Positions 25,048 through 33,241 of a stretch of 64,000 bases of DNA are shown here, one piece after another. Every line of letters begins with the position of its first letter. Position 1 is the first letter of the stretch. The position numbers and the translations under genes are program-made. The notes beneath the pieces were generated by a model. It made no database searches, was not told where the DNA came from, and saw only the letters and a program-made list of their open reading frames with translations. Origin of the DNA: Candidatus Paralachnospira avium (GTDB lineage Bacteria > Bacillota > Clostridia > Lachnospirales > Lachnospiraceae); NCBI GenBank assembly GCA_904420245.1, contig CAJFUL010000030.1, positions 1-64,000 on the forward strand, given 5' to 3'.

Positions 25048-26577
25048 CTAGAAAAGCGGGGCCAGTACCCGCAGCAGGGCATCCAAAAGCCCGCCGAACA
25101 AGCCGGTCCGGCACTCCCTTAAGGAGACGGGACGGCTTTTTTTAATGGTCTCGATGCTGTCCCGCTTCAGATCCAGGACCGCCCGGCTCCTGTACAGAAA
25201 CGTACCGCACTCAAAATGGAGATACAGACTCCTGTAGTCCATATTGATGCTGCCCACCACGCCCAGCTCATCGTCGCAGACATAGCTCTTGGCGTGGATA
25301 AACCCAGGCGTATATTCATAGATCTTGACCCCGGCCCGAAGGAGCGGCGCGTAATTGGAGCGGGTCAGCCGGAATACCAGAGGCTTATCCGGGATGCCCG
25401 GCGTCACGATGCGCACGTCCACGCCTCTCTTGGCCGCCAGGGACAGCGCCAGCTTCATCTCATTGTCCACGATCAGATAAGGCGTGAAGATATAGCAGTA
25501 ATGCCTGGCCTGGTTCAGGATCTCGATATAGACGTTCTCCGCCACAGGCTCATTGTCCAGAGGGTTGTCCCCAAAGGGCTGCACATAGCCGCTCCCGGAA
25601 AAGGGCGCCGGATGATGGACATGGGGACGGAACTGCTCCATCCTGGTATCTTCCTTCCGGTAAGTATTCCACATTTCCAGAAACATCAGGGTAAAATTCC
25701 ATACCCCTTCTCCCACCAGGCGGACGCCGGTATCCTTCCAGTGGCCGAACCGCTGCTTCAGATTGATATACTCGTCCGCCAGGTTGATCCCGCCGGTGAA
25801 AGCCGTATGTCCGTCCACCACCAGGATCTTCCTGTGATCCCTGTGGTTCATGGCCATGGAGAGAAAAGGCACCACAGGATTGAAGGCCATGCACTTGATG
25901 CCCTTCTCCTCCAGGATCTTGTGGTAATTCTGGGGGAGCAGGGCCACGCAGCCCATATCGTCATAGATCATGCGGACGTCCACGCCCTGGGAGACTTTCC
26001 GCTCCAGGACTTCCAGGACCTTGTTCCACATGATCCCCTCTTCCACGATGAAATACTCCAGGAAAATATAGTATTCGGCCTGCTCCATGGCTTCCAGCAT
26101 ATCCCGGAACATGATCTCCCCCACAGGATAGTACGTCACGTCCGTGTCCCTGTGAGCGCAGTAGTCGCTGGCGCCTTCCAGATAGGCGCTGATGCCGGCG
26201 GCCCGTTCATCCAGGCTGCGCATCTCGTCCAGGGCTCTGCCATCCCCTTTGAACTCTCGCTCCAGCCTCCGGTGGGCCAGATTCATGCGCTTTCGCATCT
26301 TCTTGGAGGGATTCTTGTTCCCGAAAAAGATATACAGAAGGCCTCCGAACAGGGGAAGGCACAGGATCAGGATGATCCAGGCGATCTTGTAAGCCGCGTT
26401 TTCTTCTTTTCCGATGATATAGAGGACCATCAGGATGCTCAAAACGGAAAAACCCACATTGATCCACACGGAATAACTGCTGAGCTTCAGCAGGGCGACG
26501 ACGATCCAGACCACCTGGAGGATCAGGATCAGAGCCGTCACCCATATCCGGTTGGTGATCATCTTCTTATAGTTCAT
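25048..26577 (-). CDS. cls: Cardiolipin synthase (phospholipase D type)
   Basis: Cls joins two phosphatidylglycerols, or uses related donors, to make cardiolipin at the membrane. It is 509 aa with two N-terminal membrane helices ('VTALILILQVVWIVVALL' and 'AWIILILCLPLFGGLLYIFFG'). Both HKD active-site motifs are intact: 'HRKILVVDGHTAFTGG' near residue 235 and 'HAKSYVCDDELGVVGSINMDYRS' near residue 425. The C-terminal 'LFGGLLDALLRVLAPLF' is the usual amphipathic end. It is 10 bases downstream of deoD and 10 bases upstream of the unknown 220-aa gene. Confidence 0.95.
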   Translation of the reverse strand: MNYKKMITNRIWVTALILILQVVWIVVALLKLSSYSVWINVGFSVLSILMVLYIIGKEENAAYKIAWIILILCLPLFGGLLYIFFGNKNPSKKMRKRMNLAHRRLEREFKGDGRALDEMRSLDERAAGISAYLEGASDYCAHRDTDVTYYPVGEIMFRDMLEAMEQAEYYIFLEYFIVEEGIMWNKVLEVLERKVSQGVDVRMIYDDMGCVALLPQNYHKILEEKGIKCMAFNPVVPFLSMAMNHRDHRKILVVDGHTAFTGGINLADEYINLKQRFGHWKDTGVRLVGEGVWNFTLMFLEMWNTYRKEDTRMEQFRPHVHHPAPFSGSGYVQPFGDNPLDNEPVAENVYIEILNQARHYCYIFTPYLIVDNEMKLALSLAAKRGVDVRIVTPGIPDKPLVFRLTRSNYAPLLRAGVKIYEYTPGFIHAKSYVCDDELGVVGSINMDYRSLYLHFECGTFLYRSRAVLDLKRDSIETIKKSRPVSLRECRTGLFGGLLDALLRVLAPLF

Positions 26578-26587
26578 ATATGCCTCT

Positions 26588-27301
26588 TCAATCTGTAAAT
26601 GCCGCGGCCGTCTCCAGGGCCACCTCCATCATACTGGTAAATCCCGTCTGCCGCTCCGCTGCGGAAAGGGCCTCTCCCGTCACGATGGAATCCGAAACAG
26701 TAAAGATCCCCAGAGCCCGCACGCCTGCGCGGCTGGCATTGCAGTAGAGGGCGTAGCTCTCCATCTCGATGGACAAGAGCCCCATGCGGGCCCACTGCTT
26801 CCATTCCGGCGTCTCCGTATAGAAAAGATCTGAGGAGAGCACATTTCCCACTTCATAGGGAAACTTCCTGTCTCCGGCTTCTTTCACGGCTCTGGCCAAA
26901 AGCTCATAGGAAGCGGTGGCCGAATAGGTGCCCGGCAGCCCGTACTGATGGGCGTAATTTCCATCTGTGCAGGCTCCCATGGCCATGATCAGATCCCCCA
27001 CCTTTACCGGTTCCTGTATGCTCCCGCAGGAGCCCACCCGGATCAGGTTCTTCACTCCATACTCATGGATCAGCTCGTGGGAATAGATCCCGATGGACGG
27101 ACAGCCCATCCCGGTCCCCATCACGGAGATCCTCTTTCCTTTATAAAAACCGGTGTAGCCCAGCATATTCCTCACCTGGTTGAAGCACTGGGCCTCCTCC
27201 AGAAAATGTTCCGCTATGAACCGGGCACGGAGGGGATCTCCCGGCAGCAGGATGCTCTCCGCGATCTGGCCCCGCTCCGCCTGATTATGTGGTGTAGCCA
27301 T
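26588..27301 (-). CDS. deoD: Purine-nucleoside phosphorylase, DeoD type
   Basis: Splits purine nucleosides with phosphate for base salvage. It is 237 aa, as usual for the hexameric DeoD form. Diagnostic stretches are 'MATPHNQAERGQIAESILLPGDPLRARFIAE', 'MLGYTGFYKGKRISVMGTGMGCPSIGIYSHEL', 'NLIRVGSCGSI' and 'LLSIEMESYALYCNA', which holds the ribose-binding Met-Glu pair. 'GIFTVSDSIVTGE' carries the catalytic Asp. GGGGG precedes the ATG. A candidate promoter lies 31-59 bases upstream. Confidence 0.96.
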   Translation of the reverse strand: MATPHNQAERGQIAESILLPGDPLRARFIAEHFLEEAQCFNQVRNMLGYTGFYKGKRISVMGTGMGCPSIGIYSHELIHEYGVKNLIRVGSCGSIQEPVKVGDLIMAMGACTDGNYAHQYGLPGTYSATASYELLARAVKEAGDRKFPYEVGNVLSSDLFYTETPEWKQWARMGLLSIEMESYALYCNASRAGVRALGIFTVSDSIVTGEALSAAERQTGFTSMMEVALETAAAFTD

Positions 27302-27331
27302 AGCTTTTTCCCCCTTTCTGTCTTACCCACT

Positions 27332-27360
27332 AGTATAGCATATCCCCCCTGGGATTGCCA
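27332..27360 (-). promoter_or_regulatory. Possible promoter of deoD-cls
   Basis: Minus-strand TGGCAA, a 17-base spacer and TATACT. The -10 is good and the -35 weak. Confidence 0.45.
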
Positions 27361-27370
27361 GAAATTCTAT

Positions 27371-27399
27371 TGATTATTTCCCGGTTTGGTATTATAATC
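27371..27399 (+). promoter_or_regulatory. SigA-type promoter of the YdcZ/MATE gene pair
   Basis: TTGATT, a 17-base spacer and a perfect TATAAT, 39 bases before the ATG at 27439, which has a GGGGGAGG ribosome site. Confidence 0.82.
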
Positions 27400-27438
27400 A
27401 AATAGCATTTTTGAGTCTACGCGGGGGAGGAATTTCTT

Positions 27439-28341
27439 ATGCTGTATATGGCCCTGGCCGTGCTGGCCGGAATCCTTGTATCGTCCCAAAGCAGCTTCAA
27501 CGGGATGCTCTATCCGTTTTTAGGCGTTCTGGGCGTCAGCTTCGTCAGCAACTTTCTCAATGCTGTCACCAGCTTTTTCTTCAGTCTCGTCTATTTCCAC
27601 CGTCCGCCCAAGTTAAAAGACCTTCCGTTCCGTTCCACCATGGGAGGCGTGTGCGCCGTGTTCGTGCTGGGTTTTTCCGGCTATCTGGTCGCACAGCTGG
27701 GAACGGCCGTCACCGTCTGCCTGTCCGTATCGGGCCAGCTCTTCATGTCGGCTGTGGTGGACCACTTCGGATGGTTCGGCTCTGAAAGAGTCTCGTTCAA
27801 GGCTGTGCGGATCCCCGGCTTTTTATGCATCCTGGCCGGTGTGTTCATCATCAATTTCGCGGGAGGCAGCGCCTTTTCCTCTGTGGGGAACCAGTGGTTC
27901 CTGCTCCTCTTGCTGTTTTTCGCTATCATAGTGGGCTGTGTGACCGTATTTGCCAGGATGTTCAACTACGACGCCAGCCGCTATGTGGGGAAGCTGGACG
28001 GCAATTTCGCCAATTCCATCGTGGGCGCGGCCGCCGCTTTCCTCATCCTTCTCGTCACGACCGGTTTTAAACCGCCCTTCGGCGCCGCTCTCAAGGCTCC
28101 GGCCCTGGGATACCTGACAGGCCCCTTCGGTACGGTGGCCTGTGTGCTCAATTCCCTGTCCTTTGCCAAGCTGAAGGTTTTTCACGCCACCATCTTCATG
28201 CTGATCGGTCAGATCGCCACCGGCATCGCCATGGACCTGGTCCTGCTGGGAAGCTTTCCGCCGGGCAAGCTGGCGGGGATCCTGGTGGTCTGCATCGGGA
28301 TCTTTCTGGACAAGAAATTTACGGCCAAGGAGGCGGCATAA
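27439..28341 (+). CDS. DMT-family transporter, duplicated YdcZ (DUF606) type
   Basis: A 300-aa membrane protein with about ten helices formed by two homologous halves, each resembling YdcZ/DUF606 of the drug/metabolite transporter superfamily. The N-terminal half begins 'MALAVLAGILVSSQSSFNGML' and shows 'LGVSFVSNFLNAVTSFFFSL', while the second half repeats the pattern with 'VGKLDGNFANSIVGAAAAFLILLV'. The end 'GSFPPGKLAGILVVCIGIFLDKKF' is the typical last helix. Substrate unknown. It is followed after 3 bases by the MATE exporter, so the two are expressed together. Confidence 0.82.
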   Translation: MLYMALAVLAGILVSSQSSFNGMLYPFLGVLGVSFVSNFLNAVTSFFFSLVYFHRPPKLKDLPFRSTMGGVCAVFVLGFSGYLVAQLGTAVTVCLSVSGQLFMSAVVDHFGWFGSERVSFKAVRIPGFLCILAGVFIINFAGGSAFSSVGNQWFLLLLLFFAIIVGCVTVFARMFNYDASRYVGKLDGNFANSIVGAAAAFLILLVTTGFKPPFGAALKAPALGYLTGPFGTVACVLNSLSFAKLKVFHATIFMLIGQIATGIAMDLVLLGSFPPGKLAGILVVCIGIFLDKKFTAKEAA

Positions 28342-28344
28342 TCA

Positions 28345-29685
28345 ATGAAACAAAAGGATTTAACCTCGGGGAAGATCACCTCTTCCCTGCTTTTATTTGC
28401 TTTTCCCATGATCCTGGGAAATCTGCTCCAGCAGCTCTACAATGTGGCGGATACTCTCATCGTAGGCCAGTTTCTGGGCTCCAACGCCCTGGCGGCCGTG
28501 GGCTCCGCCTATACGCTGATGACCTTCCTGACGTCGATCCTCCTGGGGCTTTCCATGGGAAGCGGCGCGGTCTTTTCCATCTGCTACGGAGCCGGAGACA
28601 AAAAACGGCTCCGGTCCAGCATCTTTACTTCTTTCGTCCTGATCGCGGTATGCAGCGTGGCGCTGAACCTCATCGTTTTTCTGTGTATAGATCCCATCAT
28701 GCGCCTGCTCCAGACTCCGGACGAGATTTACAGCATGATGCGCAGCTATCTCTGGGTCATCTTTATCGGCATCACAGCCACTTTTCTCTATAATTATTTC
28801 GCCTGCCTTCTGCGGGCCCTGGGAAATTCGCTGGTGCCCCTGCTGTTTCTGGGTTTCTCCGCCCTTTTGAACATCGGCCTGGACCTGCTCTTTGTCCTGG
28901 TCTTTTACTGGGGCGCTCCGGGAGCCGCCGCCGCCACGGTCATTTCCCAGTATATTTCCGGCATCGGCCTCATGCTCTACACCTTGGTGAAATTCCCGGA
29001 ACTGCGTCCCAGGAGGGAGGATATGCAGATCCGGAGGGACGGGCTCAAGGAAATCTCTCAGTTTTCTTTTCTGACCTGTCTGCAGCAGTCCATCATGAAT
29101 TTCGGCATCCTGATGGTCCAAGGACTGGTCAACAGCTTCGGCCCCGCCGTCATGGCGGCCTTCGCGGCGGCAGTCAAGATCGACTCCTTCGCCTATATGC
29201 CGGTCCAGGACTTCGGAAACGCCTTCTCCACCTTCATCGCCCAGAACCATGGAGCAGGGAAGACGGACCGGATCCGGAAGGGCATCCGGTCGGCCTTTAC
29301 CGCCTCCATCCTCTTCTGCCTGGCCATCACTGCGGCCGTCTGCATCTTCGCGCGGCCTCTCATGATGATCTTCGTCCGCCCGGAGGAAACGGAGATCCTG
29401 GCCATCGGCGCCCGCTACCTGCGCATTGAGGGCGCCTTCTACTGCGGCATCGGCTGTCTCTTCCTGTTCTACGGATTGTACCGCGCCCTGCAAAGGCCCG
29501 GCATGTCGGTGGTCCTCACCATCGTGTCCCTGGGCTCCCGAGTGCTCCTGGCCTATACCCTTTCCGCCATCCCCTTCCTGGGGACCGACGGCATCTGGAT
29601 GTCTGTTCCCATCGGCTGGCTCCTGGCCGATGCCATCGGAGCCGTCTACTATTTCAAAAAGCGAAAAACACTGCTTCCACAATGA
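28345..29685 (+). CDS. MATE family efflux transporter
   Basis: A 446-aa exporter with 12 predicted membrane helices, expected to expel cationic or toxic compounds with Na+ or H+. The opening 'LTSGKITSSLLLFAFPMILGNLLQQLYNVADTLIVGQFLGSNALAAVG' is the standard MATE N-terminus, and the mirrored second half begins at 'EISQFSFLTCLQQSIMNFGILMVQGLVNSFG'. 'GFSALLNIGLDLLFVLVFYWGAPGAAAATVIS' is also conserved. It lies immediately after the YdcZ-type gene and ends with a strong terminator. Confidence 0.93.
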   Translation: MKQKDLTSGKITSSLLLFAFPMILGNLLQQLYNVADTLIVGQFLGSNALAAVGSAYTLMTFLTSILLGLSMGSGAVFSICYGAGDKKRLRSSIFTSFVLIAVCSVALNLIVFLCIDPIMRLLQTPDEIYSMMRSYLWVIFIGITATFLYNYFACLLRALGNSLVPLLFLGFSALLNIGLDLLFVLVFYWGAPGAAAATVISQYISGIGLMLYTLVKFPELRPRREDMQIRRDGLKEISQFSFLTCLQQSIMNFGILMVQGLVNSFGPAVMAAFAAAVKIDSFAYMPVQDFGNAFSTFIAQNHGAGKTDRIRKGIRSAFTASILFCLAITAAVCIFARPLMMIFVRPEETEILAIGARYLRIEGAFYCGIGCLFLFYGLYRALQRPGMSVVLTIVSLGSRVLLAYTLSAIPFLGTDGIWMSVPIGWLLADAIGAVYYFKKRKTLLPQ

Positions 29686-29690
29686 CAAAC

Positions 29691-29722
29691 GCCCCCGGAT
29701 CGGATCCGGGGGCTTAACTTTT
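29691..29722 (+). terminator. Intrinsic terminator after the MATE gene
   Basis: GCCCCCGGATC and GATCCGGGGGC form a stem of at least 8 bp (with a 7-base loop) and are followed by TTAACTTTTT. It begins 5 bases after the MATE stop codon. Confidence 0.85.
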
Positions 29723-29756
29723 TCTTTCTTCCCGCGCGGGATGCCCAAGATGCAGC

Positions 29757-29782
29757 GACGCGCGCAGCAGCCTGCGCGCGTC
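29757..29782 (-). repeat. Perfect 11-bp GC inverted repeat after the M24 peptidase gene
   Basis: GACGCGCGCAG and CTGCGCGCGTC with a 4-base loop, 22 bases beyond the peptidase stop. A second short palindrome (CCCGCGCGGG) follows. There is no U-tract directly after the stem on the minus strand, but together with the MATE terminator it probably insulates the two convergent units. Confidence 0.6.
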
Positions 29783-29803
29783 AGTGCACATGATCCAGCT
29801 GAC

Positions 29804-30913
29804 TTACCGGATCACAGTCAGCTCCTTGGGCAGCTTATGGAGGACTCTGGTGGAGCCGTCCTCCTCGATCAGCACCTGGTCCTCGATCCGCACTCCGAAC
29901 TCGCCCGGCAGATAGATGCCCGGCTCGCAGGAGAAGGCCATGCCGGGACGGATGATGGTGGTCTCGCCGGCACCTGCCGAAGGACCCTCATGGCAGTCAA
30001 TGCCGATGCCGTGTCCGGTTCGGTGGATGAAATATTCTCCGTATCCGGCCTTTTCGATCACATCCCTGGCCGCTCTGTCCACGTCCTGAAGCTCGTTTCC
30101 GGCCTTGGCAGCCGCCTCTCCGGCCAGATTGGCTTCCAGGACCACATTGTATACCTCGCGGAACTTCTCGCTGGGTTCCCCGAAGTGATACGTCCTGGTC
30201 ATATCGGTGCAGTAATTTTTATAAGTGCCTCCGAAATCGATCAGCAGGCATCTTCCCATCTCAATGACCGTATCTCCCGTATTGTGGTGAGGGACCGCCG
30301 CATTGGGTCCTACGGCCACTGTGGCGCCGGGGGCCGCAAGGCCCAGACAGGTCATCTCATAGGCCAGCTCCGCCATAAAATCCGATTCCGTTTTTCCGAT
30401 CCAATAAAGTCCTTTATCGATACACTTTTTCAAAGCGATGTCCGCCTTGGCGGTGGACTCGATCATGCAGTCCATCTCCTGACGGTCCTTATAGATCCGC
30501 AGCGGCTGTACCAGAGGGCTGCCGTTGACAAATTCCGCATCCGGATACAGAGATGTAAGCTGCAGCGTAAACAGAGCCGGCATGGCCGCATCCACGGCAA
30601 TGGTGTCATGACGGATGCCCCTCTTCTCCATCTCCTTCTTCAGCAGAGCGAAGGGATCCTCCCCGTCGGGCCAGTAGGTGAACTCCGTCACCGGAGTCTC
30701 CGTCACCTGGAGCTCATAAAGGATATTGGCGATGATAAAGGGCTCATGTCCCGGTGCCAAGACCAGCGCCAGGAACCGCTCATCTCCCTTGATGGAGTAG
30801 CCGCACAGATATTTCATATCGGAGGAGGGCGTCACAAAGAAGCAGTCGATGCCCTCTCTCTCCAGGATCTTGTTCATATTTTCCACACGGGAAGTAAACG
30901 CAGACTCTTTCAT
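29804..30913 (-). CDS. M24 family metallopeptidase (Xaa-Pro aminopeptidase/dipeptidase-like)
   Basis: A 369-aa cytosolic peptidase that would remove N-terminal residues before proline. The start was moved to ATG 30913 with an AAAGGGG site. An N-terminal creatinase-like domain of about 130 residues precedes the pita-bread catalytic domain. The five metal ligands are all visible: Asp in 'LLIDFGGTYKNYCTDMTRTY' (two), His in 'FIHRTGHGIGIDCHEGP', and Glu in 'FSCEPGIYLPGEFGVRIEDQ' (two). It follows the second permease gene with a short overlap-free gap and is probably in the ABC importer operon, hinting that the imported solute may be a peptide or a compound freed from one. Confidence 0.9.
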   Translation of the reverse strand: MKESAFTSRVENMNKILEREGIDCFFVTPSSDMKYLCGYSIKGDERFLALVLAPGHEPFIIANILYELQVTETPVTEFTYWPDGEDPFALLKKEMEKRGIRHDTIAVDAAMPALFTLQLTSLYPDAEFVNGSPLVQPLRIYKDRQEMDCMIESTAKADIALKKCIDKGLYWIGKTESDFMAELAYEMTCLGLAAPGATVAVGPNAAVPHHNTGDTVIEMGRCLLIDFGGTYKNYCTDMTRTYHFGEPSEKFREVYNVVLEANLAGEAAAKAGNELQDVDRAARDVIEKAGYGEYFIHRTGHGIGIDCHEGPSAGAGETTIIRPGMAFSCEPGIYLPGEFGVRIEDQVLIEEDGSTRVLHKLPKELTVIR

Positions 30914-30920
30914 ATTTTCT

Positions 30921-32198
30921 TTACCCCTTTTCTTCCTTGGACTGTTTTGCCTGTTGGACCGCATTCATGGCCAGAGCTACGAAGATGATCCCATATGCCA
31001 GGAACACACGGAAATACTCTCCCACCTGACTGTCCTCAAAGAGAGCCGTGCCCACCTGAGGAGATACCGCGAAGATGGAGTGGAACAGGATGATCCCAAG
31101 GATCGCGTTTTTATTGTTGGCCTTCACCACCGAAGCGCCGCCCACCAGGATGGCCGCCACGGCCAGCAGGGCGATCTGTTCATGGGCGGAATAGGTATTC
31201 ATGGTCCCGATATCCTGAAGACGGATGATCTGTCCCCAGGCGGCGAATACCGTGGACAGGATCATGGCGATGATCCTGGTCCTGTTGACGTTGATGCCGG
31301 ATACCATGGCCACCTGCTGGTTCATCCCCACAGCCCGGAAATCATGTCCCAGCTTGGTCCTGAAGATCCAGGTGTTGAACAGGCACAAAAGAAGGATACA
31401 GATGAGCGCCGACACCGGGAAGGTCACGAACCGCATGATGAACTGGGCCTGAAAGCTGACCTGACGCAGGACCAGCAGGAAAATGGACACCGCCGCGATG
31501 ACGATGCAGCCTGCGATACGGGAAGCCCTGAGGGGGATCCCGGCTTTCTTCCTCCTCACGAAGCTGTAGATCAGGTAGGCCGCCACGCATACCAGGGCCG
31601 CAATGCCGGCCACCAGTACGAAATCCGACAGATTGGTGTTCCAGACGTCCGTCAGAGAGTATCGGAAAGTACCGTCAAATCCCAGGGAACTCTTGATCCC
31701 GACGCCGTTGTCGTTCATCATGGACTTATCGGGGAAAGGGATCACCGTCCCAATCAGGTACAGATAGATGAACTGATAGATACCGTTGGCCAGATACCCC
31801 AGGATCATGGAGGTGATCATCTCGTTGCCCTTGGTCTTGTTGAGGACCTTGCCCACCAGAAAGCCAAAGAGGATGGCCAGAGGCGTACTGATGAGGATAC
31901 TCACCAAAAAGGAAGGAAAACCGGTGATCCCAAAGGATACTGTATGGATCACGGCCATCTGTCCGGCCATGGCTCCGATGACGATACTGAAGTTGAGGCC
32001 CAGCCCGGCCACCACCGGGATGATCAGCGCCAGCACCTGGAAGGTATTGCGGCAGAATCTGGATGCGATCTCCTGGAGGAACACCGTAGGAGCTACTCCC
32101 GAGATGATATAGGCCGCAATGGCCAGGATGACGAAAAAGATCACTACGTTATATTTTTTTCCCATTGCTTTCAAACGGGATGCCATCGTCGTCTGCAT
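30921..32198 (-). CDS. ABC transporter permease, BPD_transp_2 (ribose/nucleoside type)
   Basis: A 425-aa membrane protein with about ten helices. 'VLALIIPVVAGLGLNFSIVIGAMAGQMAVIH' and 'KVLNKTKGNEMITSMILGYLANGIYQF' match the RbsC/NupP-type permeases used by BMP-lipoprotein importers. 'DFRAVGMNQQVAMVSGINVNRTRIIAMILSTVFAAWGQ' is the conserved cytoplasmic coupling region. ATG 32198 is preferred to the track's GTG because it lies 5 bases after GGGAGGTG. It follows the other permease by 2 bases. Confidence 0.88.
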   Translation of the reverse strand: MQTTMASRLKAMGKKYNVVIFFVILAIAAYIISGVAPTVFLQEIASRFCRNTFQVLALIIPVVAGLGLNFSIVIGAMAGQMAVIHTVSFGITGFPSFLVSILISTPLAILFGFLVGKVLNKTKGNEMITSMILGYLANGIYQFIYLYLIGTVIPFPDKSMMNDNGVGIKSSLGFDGTFRYSLTDVWNTNLSDFVLVAGIAALVCVAAYLIYSFVRRKKAGIPLRASRIAGCIVIAAVSIFLLVLRQVSFQAQFIMRFVTFPVSALICILLLCLFNTWIFRTKLGHDFRAVGMNQQVAMVSGINVNRTRIIAMILSTVFAAWGQIIRLQDIGTMNTYSAHEQIALLAVAAILVGGASVVKANNKNAILGIILFHSIFAVSPQVGTALFEDSQVGEYFRVFLAYGIIFVALAMNAVQQAKQSKEEKG

Positions 32199-32200
32199 AA

Positions 32201-33241
32201 TCACACCTCCCGTTTGATTTTTGTCAGCGCGTATACGATGATCCCGTTGCTGACAATGATCCGGACGATCTCAGCCAGGTTGCTGTCCGGCGCCAGAGCA
32301 TTGGCGACCGGCGTGGACATGGCCAGGATCCCGTTGAAGAGCAAGGTACCAAGCACCACGTTGCCGATGGAGGCGCGTCTCGTGGTGGCGCCGCCGATCA
32401 GCACGGCCGCCACAGCCAGGAAGCTCATCCGCAGAGGCGCCGTATAGAGCTGCAGGAATCCGTAGCTCTGGGCGTAGAACAGGATCCCGATGGCGCTTAA
32501 GACCATGGAAAGGATGGTTCCCAGGATCCGGTTGCGATTCACGCTGATGTCCAGCGCCTTGGCAAACTTGGGATTTTCACCGGCCACCTGCATGAGACGG
32601 CCCGTACGGCTGTTCAAAAACAGCTTCAGCACGACGCAGAACGCCGCGCAGACCAGCATAAATCCCACCGGGATCGTGACACCGGCGACCTCCACGGCCA
32701 GGAAGTTGTTGAGAAGCTCGCCGAAGGTGGCAGAAAGCTCCACATTGAGACGGACGCCGCCGCCCATGGCCAGCCGGAGAGAATCGTTGGTGATGGGCAG
32801 GAACACCCAGACGATGCACATCAGGGAGACAAAGGCAAATCCCACATAAGTGGCGATCATCATTTCCGATCCCTTGATGTAGTTTAAAAGCTTTCCGTAA
32901 ATGCCGCCGATGATGGCCGCGAAAACGCTTCCGAAGATCGCCGCCATGATAAGGCTCATGACGCCGGTAAAGCCAAATTCAATGGATAAGACGCCGCCCA
33001 GAAGACCGCAGCAGATCCCCAGCGTGGAGGCAAAGTTCAGCCCGCATCCCGAAAGAACGCTGGGCACCATGGCCAGCACCAGCAGGAAATTCATGCACCA
33101 GCGGATCAGCACATCCGAAACCGTGGCCGTGAAGGACAGATCCAGTACATAGGTCGTCACAAGCAGCGCCACAAAAAACAGAGAAATGATCAGCCTTGCA
33201 GAGCCGAAGCGTTTCAGGCCACCGATAATTTTTTCACTCAT
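32201..33241 (-). CDS. ABC transporter permease, BPD_transp_2 (ribose/nucleoside type)
   Basis: A 346-aa membrane protein, the second permease of the importer, shorter than its partner. 'MVPSVLSGCGLNFASTLGICCGLLGGVLSI' and 'YIKGSEMMIATYVGFAFVSL' line up with the equivalent places of the partner. 'GENPKFAKALDISVNRNRILGTILSMVLSAIGILFYA' is the coupling region and 'AVLIGGATTRRASIGNVVLGTLLFNGIL' the late helix pair. Its start overlaps the ATPase stop by 4 bases. The two permeases probably form a heterodimer. Confidence 0.88.
   Translation of the reverse strand: MSEKIIGGLKRFGSARLIISLFFVALLVTTYVLDLSFTATVSDVLIRWCMNFLLVLAMVPSVLSGCGLNFASTLGICCGLLGGVLSIEFGFTGVMSLIMAAIFGSVFAAIIGGIYGKLLNYIKGSEMMIATYVGFAFVSLMCIVWVFLPITNDSLRLAMGGGVRLNVELSATFGELLNNFLAVEVAGVTIPVGFMLVCAAFCVVLKLFLNSRTGRLMQVAGENPKFAKALDISVNRNRILGTILSMVLSAIGILFYAQSYGFLQLYTAPLRMSFLAVAAVLIGGATTRRASIGNVVLGTLLFNGILAMSTPVANALAPDSNLAEIVRIIVSNGIIVYALTKIKREV

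Noticed and set aside
29426-30988. 520-aa plus-strand ORF across the MATE end and the M24 peptidase
   Set aside because: It runs out of frame through the MATE gene, crosses its terminator and is antisense to the peptidase.
30849-32447. 532-aa plus-strand ORF opposite the ABC permeases
   Set aside because: It is a shadow of two clear permease genes, with charged low-complexity translation typical of antisense frames.
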